A stretch of DNA of 20,657 nucleotides from a virus: IMG/VR virus record IMGVR_UViG_3300033571_027961, positions 1 to 20,657 of that record, one strand, 5' to 3'. Below the pieces are notes generated by a model that ran no database searches, was not told the DNA's origin, and saw only the letters and a program-made list of their open reading frames with translations. Numbering within the stretch: the stretch's first letter is position 1; each line of letters opens with the position of its first letter. The position numbers were made by a program, and so were the translations under genes. Positions 1-6,960 of the stretch are shown piece by piece.

Positions 1-40
1 CCCCATACGTAAGCCCCCCCCCTTGTTGCCCTAGCCCCCC

Positions 41-139
41 GCAAAAAAAATCGCCGCAAAAATTTTTACGTTACCAAACTATTTAAGATTTTTGTTAGGG
101 TATATGCACCGCGCAAAAAAAACTGCAAAAATTGTTTTT
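41..139 (+). repeat. Imperfect direct repeat of A-rich motif
   Basis: GCAAAAAAAA followed closely by a GCAAAAATT block occurs at 41-67 and again at 113-139, with small differences between the copies (TCGCC against CT between the two A-runs). It lies in non-coding DNA. I assign no function. Confidence 0.45.
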
Positions 140-234
140 CTTGAATTTTTCTCGGCAACACAACCGCTAAATATGCATGTCTCGGATGATATCAACCGCT
201 TCGCCGATCAACCTCAAACAACCTTAAGGTACTC

Positions 235-260
235 AAACACCCGCATGATGGCGGGTGTTT
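235..260 (+). terminator. Hairpin, candidate transcription terminator
   Basis: AAACACCCGC (235-244) and GCGGGTGTTT (251-260) form a perfect 10-bp stem with a 6-nt loop, ATGATG. Only three T residues follow on the + strand, while the AAA of the left arm gives a T-run on the other strand. It could end an upstream transcript or protect an mRNA end. It sits 33 nt before the first gene. Confidence 0.55.
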
Positions 261-293
261 CGCTATATACTTGCAACCACTCTAGGAGCAACA

Positions 294-500
294 ATGAACC
301 AGCATCGTTTTCAAAATTTTAGCATCGTTGCATACACGTTCGTTTTGATTGTGTTGGCTTTTTTAACGTATCAAGTGGGAGTGTTGGTGCAGCGTGTGGC
401 AACGCTCGAAGCAACCAACACGACCAACATGGCAATCGACTCGGTTTTGGCGCGCCGAAGTTTCATTCCGGTTCAACCGGTTGCAGCACCCGAACCATAA
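294..500 (+). CDS. Small single-pass membrane protein
   Basis: 68 residues. I chose ATG 294 because AGGAG lies a few nt upstream (CTAGGAGCAACAATG); a longer in-frame start at 255 has no ribosome-binding site and lies in the hairpin. Residues about 10-31 form one hydrophobic segment (VAYTFVLIVLAFLTYQVGVLV). A short, coil-like polar stretch and a Pro/Ala-rich tail ending VAAPEP follow. It could be a small inner-membrane protein, for example a lysis or exclusion factor, but I do not recognise the family. It is followed after 32 nt by the SGNH-hydrolase gene, probably on the same transcript. Confidence 0.65.
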   Translation: MNQHRFQNFSIVAYTFVLIVLAFLTYQVGVLVQRVATLEATNTTNMAIDSVLARRSFIPVQPVAAPEP

Positions 501-503
501 ATA
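496..503 (+). promoter_or_regulatory. Weak T4-late-type promoter motif (CATAAATA)
   Basis: CATAAATA differs by one base from the T4 late consensus TATAAATA and lies 30 nt before the start at 533. It overlaps the stop codon of the preceding gene, and TAA-ATA junctions can create such matches by chance, so this is tentative. Confidence 0.25.
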
Positions 504-532
504 ATTGCATGTGATTTTTCAAGGAAATTTTC

Positions 533-2437
533 ATGCAAAGTCTAGTCACAGCTGTTCACAACGCCAGTAAAATCAACGGGTTTTTACAACAATTGTACGG
601 TGGTACCGCTCGTGTCAGCATCGGGTTGATCGGCGACAGCACCACACAATATCAAGGTCACGGTTGGGATTCGGGAGTTGTGTTGGCTCTCAACAGTCAA
701 AATTTGCAACGTTTCGGAACCGGGTTGATTGGCACCGGAGAAAACACCGCAATCGGTCACGGTGCCAATCAAGACACGCTCAGCAACAACGCATCGCCCA
801 GCACCACTGCCGATGCGGGATTCACCGCCAGCTTGCCGGTTGCGTGGCACAGTTTGGTCACCAATCGCGGCAGCGGCTCTGCCACAACCGATGCCACGCG
901 CACGTACATGGGTGCGCTGCGACCGTTTGTGGTGACCGCCAGCAATTTGTCGAACACCACGTTTGGTTTTGCGGTGCACGGCAGCAACGTGGCGAGTCAT
1001 TCGCGACCGTTCGAACGTCTCGCCAGCGATTTGGTGTTTCAACACTGGTACCTTGTCACCGACGCGGTGGTGAACGGTCGCGCCACAACCGTTGCGGCTC
1101 GCAAAAGTAGCAATCAAGATCAAACGCAAGTCGTGAACATCAACAACTACCTGAGTTCGGCTGGCGGAACTTTTCAGTTGCAGTTGGGTTTGACCACCAC
1201 CGCAGCCATCACTTATTCGAGCAACAGTACAACTTTTGCCAGCAACATACGCACAGCTTTGCACGCAAGTTTTCCGGGATTGACCGCAACCGTATCGGTG
1301 AGCGAATCGGGAAGCAATTTGTTTTCGGGCGATGCTGCCATCTCGATCGGAATCGGCGGCAATTACGCCGGCACAAATCTTCCGTTGGCCAGCGTAACCG
1401 GCAGTTCGTTGACGAGTCAATACCAAGGCAACGGTTACAGCGGCAGCACTGTTTTTGTGGAAACGTACGGAGCCAGTGCTGGCGGATTTTTTACGCCGGT
1501 GCGAACTGGCAGCACTCTCACAGCCGGTTCGCAAACGCTCGATGGCAGCGCAACTCAATACATGCGTCGTTTGGATTTTGCAATCGGTGCGAGTGCCGGT
1601 CGCGATTACACCACCGTATTTATGCCGTTTAATGCGGGAGCCAGCGGTCCTTGGTGCAGCATGTTTTCGGCAGCTGCGGTGAGTGGAGCAACAAACGGTT
1701 ATGCATCCACCGTCATGTTGTATCTTGGTAGTCGCGGTGCACGAACACATGCGGTAACTTTGCAAAATCAAAGCAACGAATTTTTAACAAACGTTTTGCA
1801 AGGCATGGCAGAGCACGCAGGATACACAAACGCTGCATCGGCTCCGTTGTTGATACGCGTACACGGAGGCGTAAACGATCGTCCATCAACAGGGTACGAA
1901 GCTGGTACCACATCGGTTGGTCCAAATGCTGGACTCAGCAGCGATACTGCATCGGGACTTGCCGACAATTGGCAAGCAATAATAAATCGATTCAATGCTG
2001 TATATTCTGCAAACGGATGGAACAACAGCAATCTTTATTGGTTGTTTGTTGCATCACCGCCTCAAGAGTACAACGATTCTAGTTTAGATTTTGCACGTCA
2101 AGCTGCGGTGCAAGTGAGCAACAACAACGACCGCGTTGCGGCTGTTAATATGTTTTTGCTCACTCAAGGATTCACTGCCGACACAAAAGGATTGGCTGGG
2201 CGCAGCGACAATTCCGACACGCTCGATCTTTCGCATTTTTCGTACACTGGTTTCAGAATTTATTCGCAAGCCGAATGGGACAGCGTGCAAGCAGCGTACA
2301 ATTATTACAACTCGAGTCAAATTGTTGGTAGCTCGAATCCATCTTCTGTTTCGGGTGTATGGTTTGCCGGAAAAATTTACACTCCCGATCAATATAGAAA
2401 AATATTGGAAAGCTTTTATCCAAATTTGATTGTGTAA
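533..2437 (+). CDS. SGNH/GDSL-type hydrolase, probable virion esterase
   Basis: 634 residues. The start ATG 533 is preceded by AAGGA. Three SGNH blocks are visible. Block I is IGLIGDSTT with Ser36 as predicted nucleophile; block III is GGVND (Gly445-Asp449); block V is DLSH (Asp565, His568) supplying the Asp and His. SGNH enzymes are serine esterases or lipases, and phage versions often sit on tail fibres or the neck, where they deacetylate surface polysaccharide. Roughly 400 Ser/Thr/Gly/Ala-rich residues lie between blocks I and III, where ordinary SGNH domains have well under 100; this looks like an inserted beta-rich domain, perhaps for binding. The C-terminus (after about 600) is a short separate tail. 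There is no signal peptide. Virion location is inferred from composition and position; substrate is unknown. Confidence 0.75.
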   Translation: MQSLVTAVHNASKINGFLQQLYGGTARVSIGLIGDSTTQYQGHGWDSGVVLALNSQNLQRFGTGLIGTGENTAIGHGANQDTLSNNASPSTTADAGFTASLPVAWHSLVTNRGSGSATTDATRTYMGALRPFVVTASNLSNTTFGFAVHGSNVASHSRPFERLASDLVFQHWYLVTDAVVNGRATTVAARKSSNQDQTQVVNINNYLSSAGGTFQLQLGLTTTAAITYSSNSTTFASNIRTALHASFPGLTATVSVSESGSNLFSGDAAISIGIGGNYAGTNLPLASVTGSSLTSQYQGNGYSGSTVFVETYGASAGGFFTPVRTGSTLTAGSQTLDGSATQYMRRLDFAIGASAGRDYTTVFMPFNAGASGPWCSMFSAAAVSGATNGYASTVMLYLGSRGARTHAVTLQNQSNEFLTNVLQGMAEHAGYTNAASAPLLIRVHGGVNDRPSTGYEAGTTSVGPNAGLSSDTASGLADNWQAIINRFNAVYSANGWNNSNLYWLFVASPPQEYNDSSLDFARQAAVQVSNNNDRVAAVNMFLLTQGFTADTKGLAGRSDNSDTLDLSHFSYTGFRIYSQAEWDSVQAAYNYYNSSQIVGSSNPSSVSGVWFAGKIYTPDQYRKILESFYPNLIV

Positions 2438-2446
2438 TCAATTTTA

Positions 2447-2474
2447 TTGAAAATGTGTTTGATGTGCATACAAT
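2447..2474 (+). promoter_or_regulatory. Candidate sigma70-like promoter
   Basis: TTGAAA (2447-2452) is separated by 16 nt from TACAAT (2469-2474). The 11-mer TGCATACAATA containing this -10 recurs at 5256-5266, also in an intergenic gap. If active, RNA would start near 2481, which would favour ATG 2487 over ATG 2475 for the next gene. Confidence 0.4.
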
Positions 2475-3035
2475 ATGCGAGTGATTATGAAAAAAGTTTT
2501 CAAATGGTTTGGTGGTGTTTTGCGTGGGTGGTTTTCACCGTGCAATCGTTTGATGGTTCGAAACATCCAACCCGAATGGCCATGGGTGGATCGCGATCAT
2601 TTGTTTTTTCACGCAGCTTTCACGGTTGTGGCAGACTTTGTGGAACAAGAAATGAACGGTGCAGCGGGTCTCGAGCAATACATTTCGCGTCTCGAGCAGA
2701 TGCGCACGCAACCACAAACCGATCGTGAAGATGCTTTTTTGGTGAATCAAATTCAAGATCATCAACAAATGCTTGGTTTGTACGAATGGTACACCAGCAT
2801 CGATTGGAACGAGCCGGTGCCGCACACCGCCACCTATAGTCAACTGCTCGAACAGCTGCAAATCACTTCGGTTCCGCTCGAGAATGGCACATACAAAATG
2901 CAATTCGAAGGTGTGGACCAAGAAATGTTGGCTCGCGAGCGTGCGATGCAAGTGGCTCGTGAACAAGAGTTTGAAGCGGTCAAAATCAAGAATTTGATGG
3001 ATTTAACAAAAATATACCATCGTCTTTGGAACTAA
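2475..3035 (+). CDS. Conserved phage protein of unknown function
   Basis: 186 residues from ATG 2475; ATG 2487 (MKKVFKWFGG) is an equally good start because neither has a clear SD. The N-terminal third has several Trp residues and the pattern WVDRDHLFFHAAFTVVADFVEQE. The middle has LYEWY near residue 100, and the C-terminus is rich in Glu and Lys and probably helical. The layout WVD-D-hhhHAxF-hhxDFVE followed by LYxWY resembles a family of hypothetical proteins common in marine tailed phages, but I know no function for it. It is not obviously secreted or membrane-bound. It lies between the SGNH protein and a charged late-promoter gene, so a virion-related role is possible but unproven. Confidence 0.7.
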   Translation: MRVIMKKVFKWFGGVLRGWFSPCNRLMVRNIQPEWPWVDRDHLFFHAAFTVVADFVEQEMNGAAGLEQYISRLEQMRTQPQTDREDAFLVNQIQDHQQMLGLYEWYTSIDWNEPVPHTATYSQLLEQLQITSVPLENGTYKMQFEGVDQEMLARERAMQVAREQEFEAVKIKNLMDLTKIYHRLWN

Positions 3036-3046
3036 ACATTTGCCAT

Positions 3047-3054
3047 TATAAATA
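3047..3054 (+). promoter_or_regulatory. T4-type late promoter motif (TATAAATA)
   Basis: An exact match to the T4 late promoter core TATAAATA, which in T4 is read by gp55-modified RNA polymerase with the gp45 clamp as activator. It lies in a 50-nt gap, 31 nt before ATG 3086. A clamp gene is present in this window, as that system would need. Confidence 0.6.
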
Positions 3055-3085
3055 CTTTTGATTTTCTTGATCAAAGGTATCAACT

Positions 3086-4624
3086 ATGGGCAAAAAGAAA
3101 TACATACCAACCACAACCAAGCACCCCATGACCCTCAAATGGGAGGGCACCAAGCGTGCATCTGTAGAATTGGGTGGCGGAAGAAAAATGCAAGTCGAAC
3201 CGGGCATGCCCGCCAAAAGCAGCCAAGCTTACGAAGGTCAAGCTGGCAATAGCATGCTTTTTTTACCGCAAGGCAACAAAAGTAAATTTGTTTTGTCGCC
3301 GCAAACGATCGATCGTTATTTTGATCGTGTTCGTGGCGGAACCCAAGAACGCAACATCAGCGTGCGCGATGCTCGCGGCAAAGTACCCAAGGTCGAAACT
3401 GGCGGTCGTCGCGAAGCCGAAGAAATCAATCCTAAACTTTTAAAATTGAAAAACAAGGAAACGGGTGAACCAATGTCAACTCCTCAAAACATCGCCGCAG
3501 GCGATCAGTACGATCTTGAAAATCTTTTTCAGATTGTCGAAGAAATCAGCACATACAACGACGATCAACTCGATGAATTTATGGACCAACTCGACGAACA
3601 ACAAATCGAATTGATCCAAGCAGCTTTTGAGTATTTGCAAGAAACGCAAGTGAGCGCAATGACCGCTGCAAGACATATTTTGTTTGCGAAACGAGCAGCA
3701 AAAGCTGGTCAAGAATTGACACCACAACAAGAGCGCGACGTTCGAACTGCACAAGAATTGTATCCAGAAATTGCGCAAAAAGTTGCAGCAAAAATAATGG
3801 GAAAAACCATAGAACAAATGCGAGCCGAAGACGATCGTCGCACCAAGCGCGAAATCGAACGCGGTGCGGGTACCGATGAAGCAGGAAACATTCGTTATGC
3901 TCAAGGCATGGCGGTGCAAGGAGATGCCAATCCTGATTTGAGAAAGAAAACTGGCGATGATGAAAGTACAGTAGTTGCCAAAGGTGTTGGTGCTGGTGTG
4001 CGAGGCGAAGACAAACCCAAAAAGTCACGTGGTGGTTCTAAACGCGGATTTGGAGCACTTAACACCGCACTTCAAGGTTTTAAAGTACCAAAAGGTTCGC
4101 AAAAAGCGGCACGAGAAGTTGGAAAAATGGTAAACAGCTCATACGAAACCGATCAACCACAAATCGTTGAAAACGTTTTTGTGCAATCGGCAATCGAAGG
4201 AGAAGTTCTCGATTTCACCAAGACGGTGCGCGATGCACTTGATTATCATGCTCATTCCGCAATCGAAGACATCAAGAACAGCATGATGCAGGTTGATGAA
4301 AACAGCGACGAACAAAACGATATTGTCGAGTACGTCACATCGCTCGATGCAAATCAACTCAACGAATTTGTTGAAACGCTCAACCAAGAAGAAGCCGAGT
4401 ATGTGAACATGTTGATCGACGAACGTGCCAAGTACGGCACCGCAGCTGGTCGCAAGCGTCTTGCCAAGAAGATTCGCGCTGGCAAAGACATCGGCAAAAA
4501 GGGCAAGCATTTTGAAGAAATTGCAAGCAAAGCAGCCGAACGTTATGGCAGCGAAGAACGCGGTCGTGCGGTAGCAGCCGCTGCCATGTGGAAAAAGTAT
4601 GGCGGAAAAAAAGGTAAAAAATAA
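3086..4624 (+). CDS. Highly charged 512-residue phage protein with internal repeat
   Basis: The start ATG 3086 has AAAGG upstream. The protein is rich in Lys, Arg, Glu and Gln, has no signal peptide or membrane segment, and ends in a Lys/Gly-rich tail. Two related helical modules are visible at about residues 148-184 and 411-447, sharing IVE, then QL-EF and L-E at a constant offset of 263 residues. Residues about 240-330 are low-complexity and basic. The C-terminal part (about 472-505) has KAAERYGSEERGR followed by VAAAAMWKKYGG, a pattern I recall from the ends of various phage virion proteins. The late-type promoter suggests a structural or assembly role such as a core, scaffold or internal protein. 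I cannot name it. Confidence 0.7.
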   Translation: MGKKKYIPTTTKHPMTLKWEGTKRASVELGGGRKMQVEPGMPAKSSQAYEGQAGNSMLFLPQGNKSKFVLSPQTIDRYFDRVRGGTQERNISVRDARGKVPKVETGGRREAEEINPKLLKLKNKETGEPMSTPQNIAAGDQYDLENLFQIVEEISTYNDDQLDEFMDQLDEQQIELIQAAFEYLQETQVSAMTAARHILFAKRAAKAGQELTPQQERDVRTAQELYPEIAQKVAAKIMGKTIEQMRAEDDRRTKREIERGAGTDEAGNIRYAQGMAVQGDANPDLRKKTGDDESTVVAKGVGAGVRGEDKPKKSRGGSKRGFGALNTALQGFKVPKGSQKAAREVGKMVNSSYETDQPQIVENVFVQSAIEGEVLDFTKTVRDALDYHAHSAIEDIKNSMMQVDENSDEQNDIVEYVTSLDANQLNEFVETLNQEEAEYVNMLIDERAKYGTAAGRKRLAKKIRAGKDIGKKGKHFEEIASKAAERYGSEERGRAVAAAAMWKKYGGKKGKK

Positions 4625-4643
4625 TTAATTTTTAAACACAACT

Positions 4644-4686
4644 AGAAAAACCGTTTACCGTCTATATAATAGTAGACGGTTTTTCT
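4644..4686 (+). terminator. Terminator-like region with two competing hairpins
   Basis: ACCGTCTA (4657-4664) pairs with TAGACGGT (4673-4680) around an 8-nt loop and is followed by TTTT, which looks like a rho-independent terminator. An alternative perfect 11-bp pairing joins AGAAAAACCGT (4644-4654) to ACGGTTTTTCT (4676-4686); the two share 4676-4680 and exclude each other. The loop of the smaller hairpin contains TATAAT (4665-4670). The AGGAG of the next gene begins 7 nt after the structure. Confidence 0.6.
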
Positions 4687-4702
4687 TTATAAGGAGACTA
4701 TT

Positions 4703-4864
4703 ATGATTTGGATTGCATTTGTTGGTGGTTTGGTGATCGGTGCGTTGGTTGTGGTTCTTCTCAGCAAGAACAACAAGAACACAATCGCAAAGATTCGTGG
4801 TGAAGTTCTTGCTGCCGCTGCCAAGGGCGAAGCGGAAGTCAAAAAGGTTATTGAAAAGTATTAA
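4703..4864 (+). CDS. 53-residue membrane protein
   Basis: A short gene with a strong SD (TATAAGGAGACTATTATG). It starts MIWIAFVGGL, followed by VIGALVVVLL, which is one membrane segment at residues 2-20. Then come SKNNKN and a basic, alanine-rich helix ending EAEVKKVIEKY. It resembles a single-pass protein with a short cytoplasmic amphipathic helix. It lies between a terminator-like hairpin and another membrane-anchored gene 18 nt downstream, suggesting a two-gene unit. Function unknown; the SD, the membrane segment and the tight packing support it as real. Confidence 0.7.
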   Translation: MIWIAFVGGLVIGALVVVLLSKNNKNTIAKIRGEVLAAAAKGEAEVKKVIEKY

Positions 4865-4882
4865 TTCACAGGAGAATACATT

Positions 4883-5254
4883 ATGGATTTTGTGACACTC
4901 TGGGCTGCTTTGTTTGGTACGTTTTTGGGATGTATGATTGTGTACGGTATGCTTTCGTATCAGTTGCTCAAGATGCGTCAAAACTTTGATAACAAAGATC
5001 GCGAACTGAATCTCGAAATGATGCGCATGCGCAACCTATTCGACGAAACTGAACGCCAGCAAAACAAAACAATCAACGAACGTTTTGAATTGAGCTATCG
5101 AGACAGCTACGATCGTATTCGCGAAGTCGAGCAAACCATTAGCACCATCTGGGATCGTATCGACAAAGTTCAAAATCGTGAAACTTTGATTCACCTGCTC
5201 GAGAACTTGGGCGAAAAGAAAAACATTCGCGACCTTGTGGAAAAGCACGTTTAA
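4883..5254 (+). CDS. Membrane-anchored coiled-coil protein
   Basis: 123 residues with a good SD (CACAGGAGAATACATTATG). Residues about 4-28 form one hydrophobic segment (LWAALFGTFLGCMIVYGMLS). The rest is a long charged helix with heptad-like spacing (residues about 35-110), containing LNLEMMRMRNLFDETERQQN and a second Ile/Leu-rich stretch (TISTIWDRIDKVQNRETLI). The layout, anchor plus long coil, resembles small phage inner-membrane or spanin-like proteins, but no lipobox partner or lysis cassette is adjacent and I do not recognise the family. It probably forms an operon with the 53-residue membrane protein before it. Confidence 0.7.
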   Translation: MDFVTLWAALFGTFLGCMIVYGMLSYQLLKMRQNFDNKDRELNLEMMRMRNLFDETERQQNKTINERFELSYRDSYDRIREVEQTISTIWDRIDKVQNRETLIHLLENLGEKKNIRDLVEKHV

Positions 5255-5255
5255 T

Positions 5256-5266
5256 TGCATACAATA
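5256..5266 (+). promoter_or_regulatory. Candidate promoter -10 element shared with 2465-2475
   Basis: TGCATACAATA contains a TACAAT hexamer in the gap before the clamp gene and is identical to the 11-mer at 2465-2475. No clear -35 lies at 16-18 nt upstream. Transcription from here would place the hairpin at 5281-5324 in the clamp leader. Confidence 0.35.
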
Positions 5267-5280
5267 AAACATGCAAGTAG

Positions 5281-5324
5281 ACCCGCCATGCGAGCCGTAG
5301 GCAGCACACTTTGGCGGGTTTTTC
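5281..5324 (+). terminator. Hairpin with T-tract before the clamp gene
   Basis: ACCCGCCA (5281-5288) pairs with TGGCGGGT (5312-5319) and is followed by TTTTC. The 23-nt loop has a small inner TGC/GCA stem. The form is that of a rho-independent terminator, ending the 4703-5254 unit; alternatively it is a leader structure or attenuator for gp45, whose SD (TTAGGAG) begins immediately after. Confidence 0.6.
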
Positions 5325-5337
5325 TTTAGGAGATATT

Positions 5338-6009
5338 ATGAAGATTAGCAACGACACTTTGAACATTTTGAAGAACTTTGCGGGTATCAACAGCAACATT
5401 GTTGTGAAGCCAGGAAATGTTTTGCGAACACTTTCTGCGAGTCGAAACATTTTCGCCGAAGCCAAAGTCGCAGAAACATTTGATTGTGAATTTGGTATTT
5501 ACGATCTCAACAAGTTTTTGGCTACAATCAGCTTGTTCAAAGATCCTGAATTCACTTTCAACGACAAGCATGTAAGCATCAGCAGTGCAAGCAGCAACGC
5601 AAAGATCAACTATTTTTATAGCGATCCTTCGCTGCTTACGAATCCTCCCAAGAATTTCAACATGCCAGCACACCAAATTGAATTCACTCTCAACACACGA
5701 GATTTCAATGAATTGCTTCGTGCAAGTGCTGTGCTTCAAGCACCCGATCTTGCGATCGTTGGAACCGAAGGAGCAATCGATCTTCGTGTGAACGACAAGC
5801 GTGATGATACCAGCCACCAGTATGCTGTGAATGTCAGCGACAACAAAAACAACATCAACTGCTTGGCGTATCTCAAGACTGAAAATTTAAAACTTATTGC
5901 TGGTGATTATACCGTTTGCGTTAGCAACAAAAACATCAGTGAATTTTCAAACAACAACACCAACATTCGTTATTGGATCAGCTTGGAACTTGATAGCCGT
6001 TGGAACTAA
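5338..6009 (+). CDS. 45: Sliding clamp, DNA polymerase processivity factor (gp45)
   Basis: 223 residues, close to the 228 of T4 gp45. The start is ATG 5338 with TTAGGAGATATTATG; the in-frame TTG at 5311 lies in the hairpin stem and is not used. gp45 is a trimeric ring that tethers gp43 to DNA and, in T4, also activates late transcription. The sequence starts MKISNDTLNILKNFAGINSN and has the two-fold repeated strand-rich pattern of phage clamps (ISSASSNAKINYF, IEFTLNTRDFNELLRAS, ending RYWISLELDSRWN). It is followed after 3 nt by gp44, the loader ATPase that opens it. The assignment rests on sequence resemblance and on the conserved order 45-44-62-regA. Confidence 0.92.
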   Translation: MKISNDTLNILKNFAGINSNIVVKPGNVLRTLSASRNIFAEAKVAETFDCEFGIYDLNKFLATISLFKDPEFTFNDKHVSISSASSNAKINYFYSDPSLLTNPPKNFNMPAHQIEFTLNTRDFNELLRASAVLQAPDLAIVGTEGAIDLRVNDKRDDTSHQYAVNVSDNKNNINCLAYLKTENLKLIAGDYTVCVSNKNISEFSNNNTNIRYWISLELDSRWN

Positions 6010-6012
6010 AAA

Positions 6013-6954
6013 ATGAGTATTCAAAATTTGCTTTGGGTTGAAAAATATAGACCGCATAAGATCGAAGATTGTGTGTTGCCAGAATCGATTCGCAACACGT
6101 TTCATAACATTGTAAAGTCCAACGAGATACAAAATCTCTTGTTGTGTGGAGGTCCTGGTTGTGGTAAAACCACTGTTGCTCGAGCACTTTGCCAACAGAT
6201 GAATTTGGATCATATTTTTTTGAATGCAAGCGAGAATGGAAACATCGATACTTTGCGAACAACTGTTCGTAATTTTGCCAGTGCTGTTTCGCTGAGCGGC
6301 AATCGAAAAGTAGTTATTTTAGACGAAGCAGATTATTTGAATCCACAAAGCACGCAGCCAGCTTTGCGTGGATTTATCGAAGAATTCAGCAGCAACTGCC
6401 GATTCATTTTTACATGCAATTTTAAAAATCGAATCATCGAACCTTTGCATTCACGCTGTTCGATTGTTGAATTCAACATTCCAAACAAAGAAAAACCGCA
6501 AATGGCTGCGGCTGTGATGGCCAGAGTTTCTTCGATTCTCGATGGCGAGAAAATCCCATACGATCGTAAAGTTGTTGCAGAAGTTGTTATGGAATTTTTT
6601 CCCGACTTCCGCAGAATCATCAACGAGTTGCAGCGTTACAGTGTATCGGGAAAGATCGACTCGGGTATTTTATCTACCATCAAGCACAGCACCTACGCCG
6701 AGTTGTTTGCACACATGAAAAGCAAAAATTTCAGTGAAGTGAGAAAGTGGGTTGCCACCAACAGCGACATTGATCACTCGAAGTTTTTCAGAAAAATTTA
6801 CGACGAACTCAACGAACAAATTGATAAATCTTCGATTCCGAGTGTGGTGCTTATTTTAGCCGAATATCAGTATCGTATGGCTTTCAGCGCAGATCATGAA
6901 ATTTGTATGGCTGCATGCATGGCAGAGATCATGATGAACGCTCAATTTAGATAA
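6013..6954 (+). CDS. 44: Clamp-loader ATPase subunit (gp44)
   Basis: 313 residues (T4 gp44 is 319). It is an AAA+ ATPase that with gp62 loads the gp45 ring at primer-template ends. Walker A is GGPGCGKTT at residues 46-54 (Lys52). Walker B is VVILDEADYL at 100-109 (Asp104, Glu105). The SRC motif with the arginine finger is at Ser147-Cys149. The N-terminal WVEKYRPHKIEDCVLP is typical of clamp loaders. The start has no SD, only A-rich sequence (AACTAAAAAATGAG), a common feature of RegA-controlled T4 genes. No truncation is seen. Confidence 0.95.
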   Translation: MSIQNLLWVEKYRPHKIEDCVLPESIRNTFHNIVKSNEIQNLLLCGGPGCGKTTVARALCQQMNLDHIFLNASENGNIDTLRTTVRNFASAVSLSGNRKVVILDEADYLNPQSTQPALRGFIEEFSSNCRFIFTCNFKNRIIEPLHSRCSIVEFNIPNKEKPQMAAAVMARVSSILDGEKIPYDRKVVAEVVMEFFPDFRRIINELQRYSVSGKIDSGILSTIKHSTYAELFAHMKSKNFSEVRKWVATNSDIDHSKFFRKIYDELNEQIDKSSIPSVVLILAEYQYRMAFSADHEICMAACMAEIMMNAQFR

Positions 6955-6960
6955 ATAATT

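Larger units (their letters stand above)
1..293. other. Non-coding leader region
   Basis: I see no convincing gene here. The segment has a C9 tract (14-22), a C6 tract (35-40) and several A-runs, followed by a strong hairpin at 235-260. A 76-codon frame starting at TTG 92 crosses that hairpin and the start of the next gene, has no SD and no recognisable content, so I do not call it. The region probably separates an upstream transcription unit from the one starting at 294. Confidence 0.6.

Noticed and set aside
92-322. 76-codon frame starting at TTG in the leader
   Set aside because: It has no SD, runs through a strong hairpin and overlaps the better-supported membrane-protein start at 294.
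584-1771. 395-codon antisense frame opposite the SGNH gene
   Set aside because: The composition is a Cys/Arg/Ser-rich shadow of the sense codons with no SD, and the sense strand has clear SGNH motifs.
5311-5337. Longer TTG start for the clamp
   Set aside because: It lies in the 3' arm of the hairpin; ATG 5338 has a proper SD and gives the family length.
6950-6957. GATAAATA before the unknown ORF as a late promoter
   Set aside because: It overlaps the gp44 stop codon and lies only 3 nt from the ATG, so it cannot place a start site upstream of the gene.
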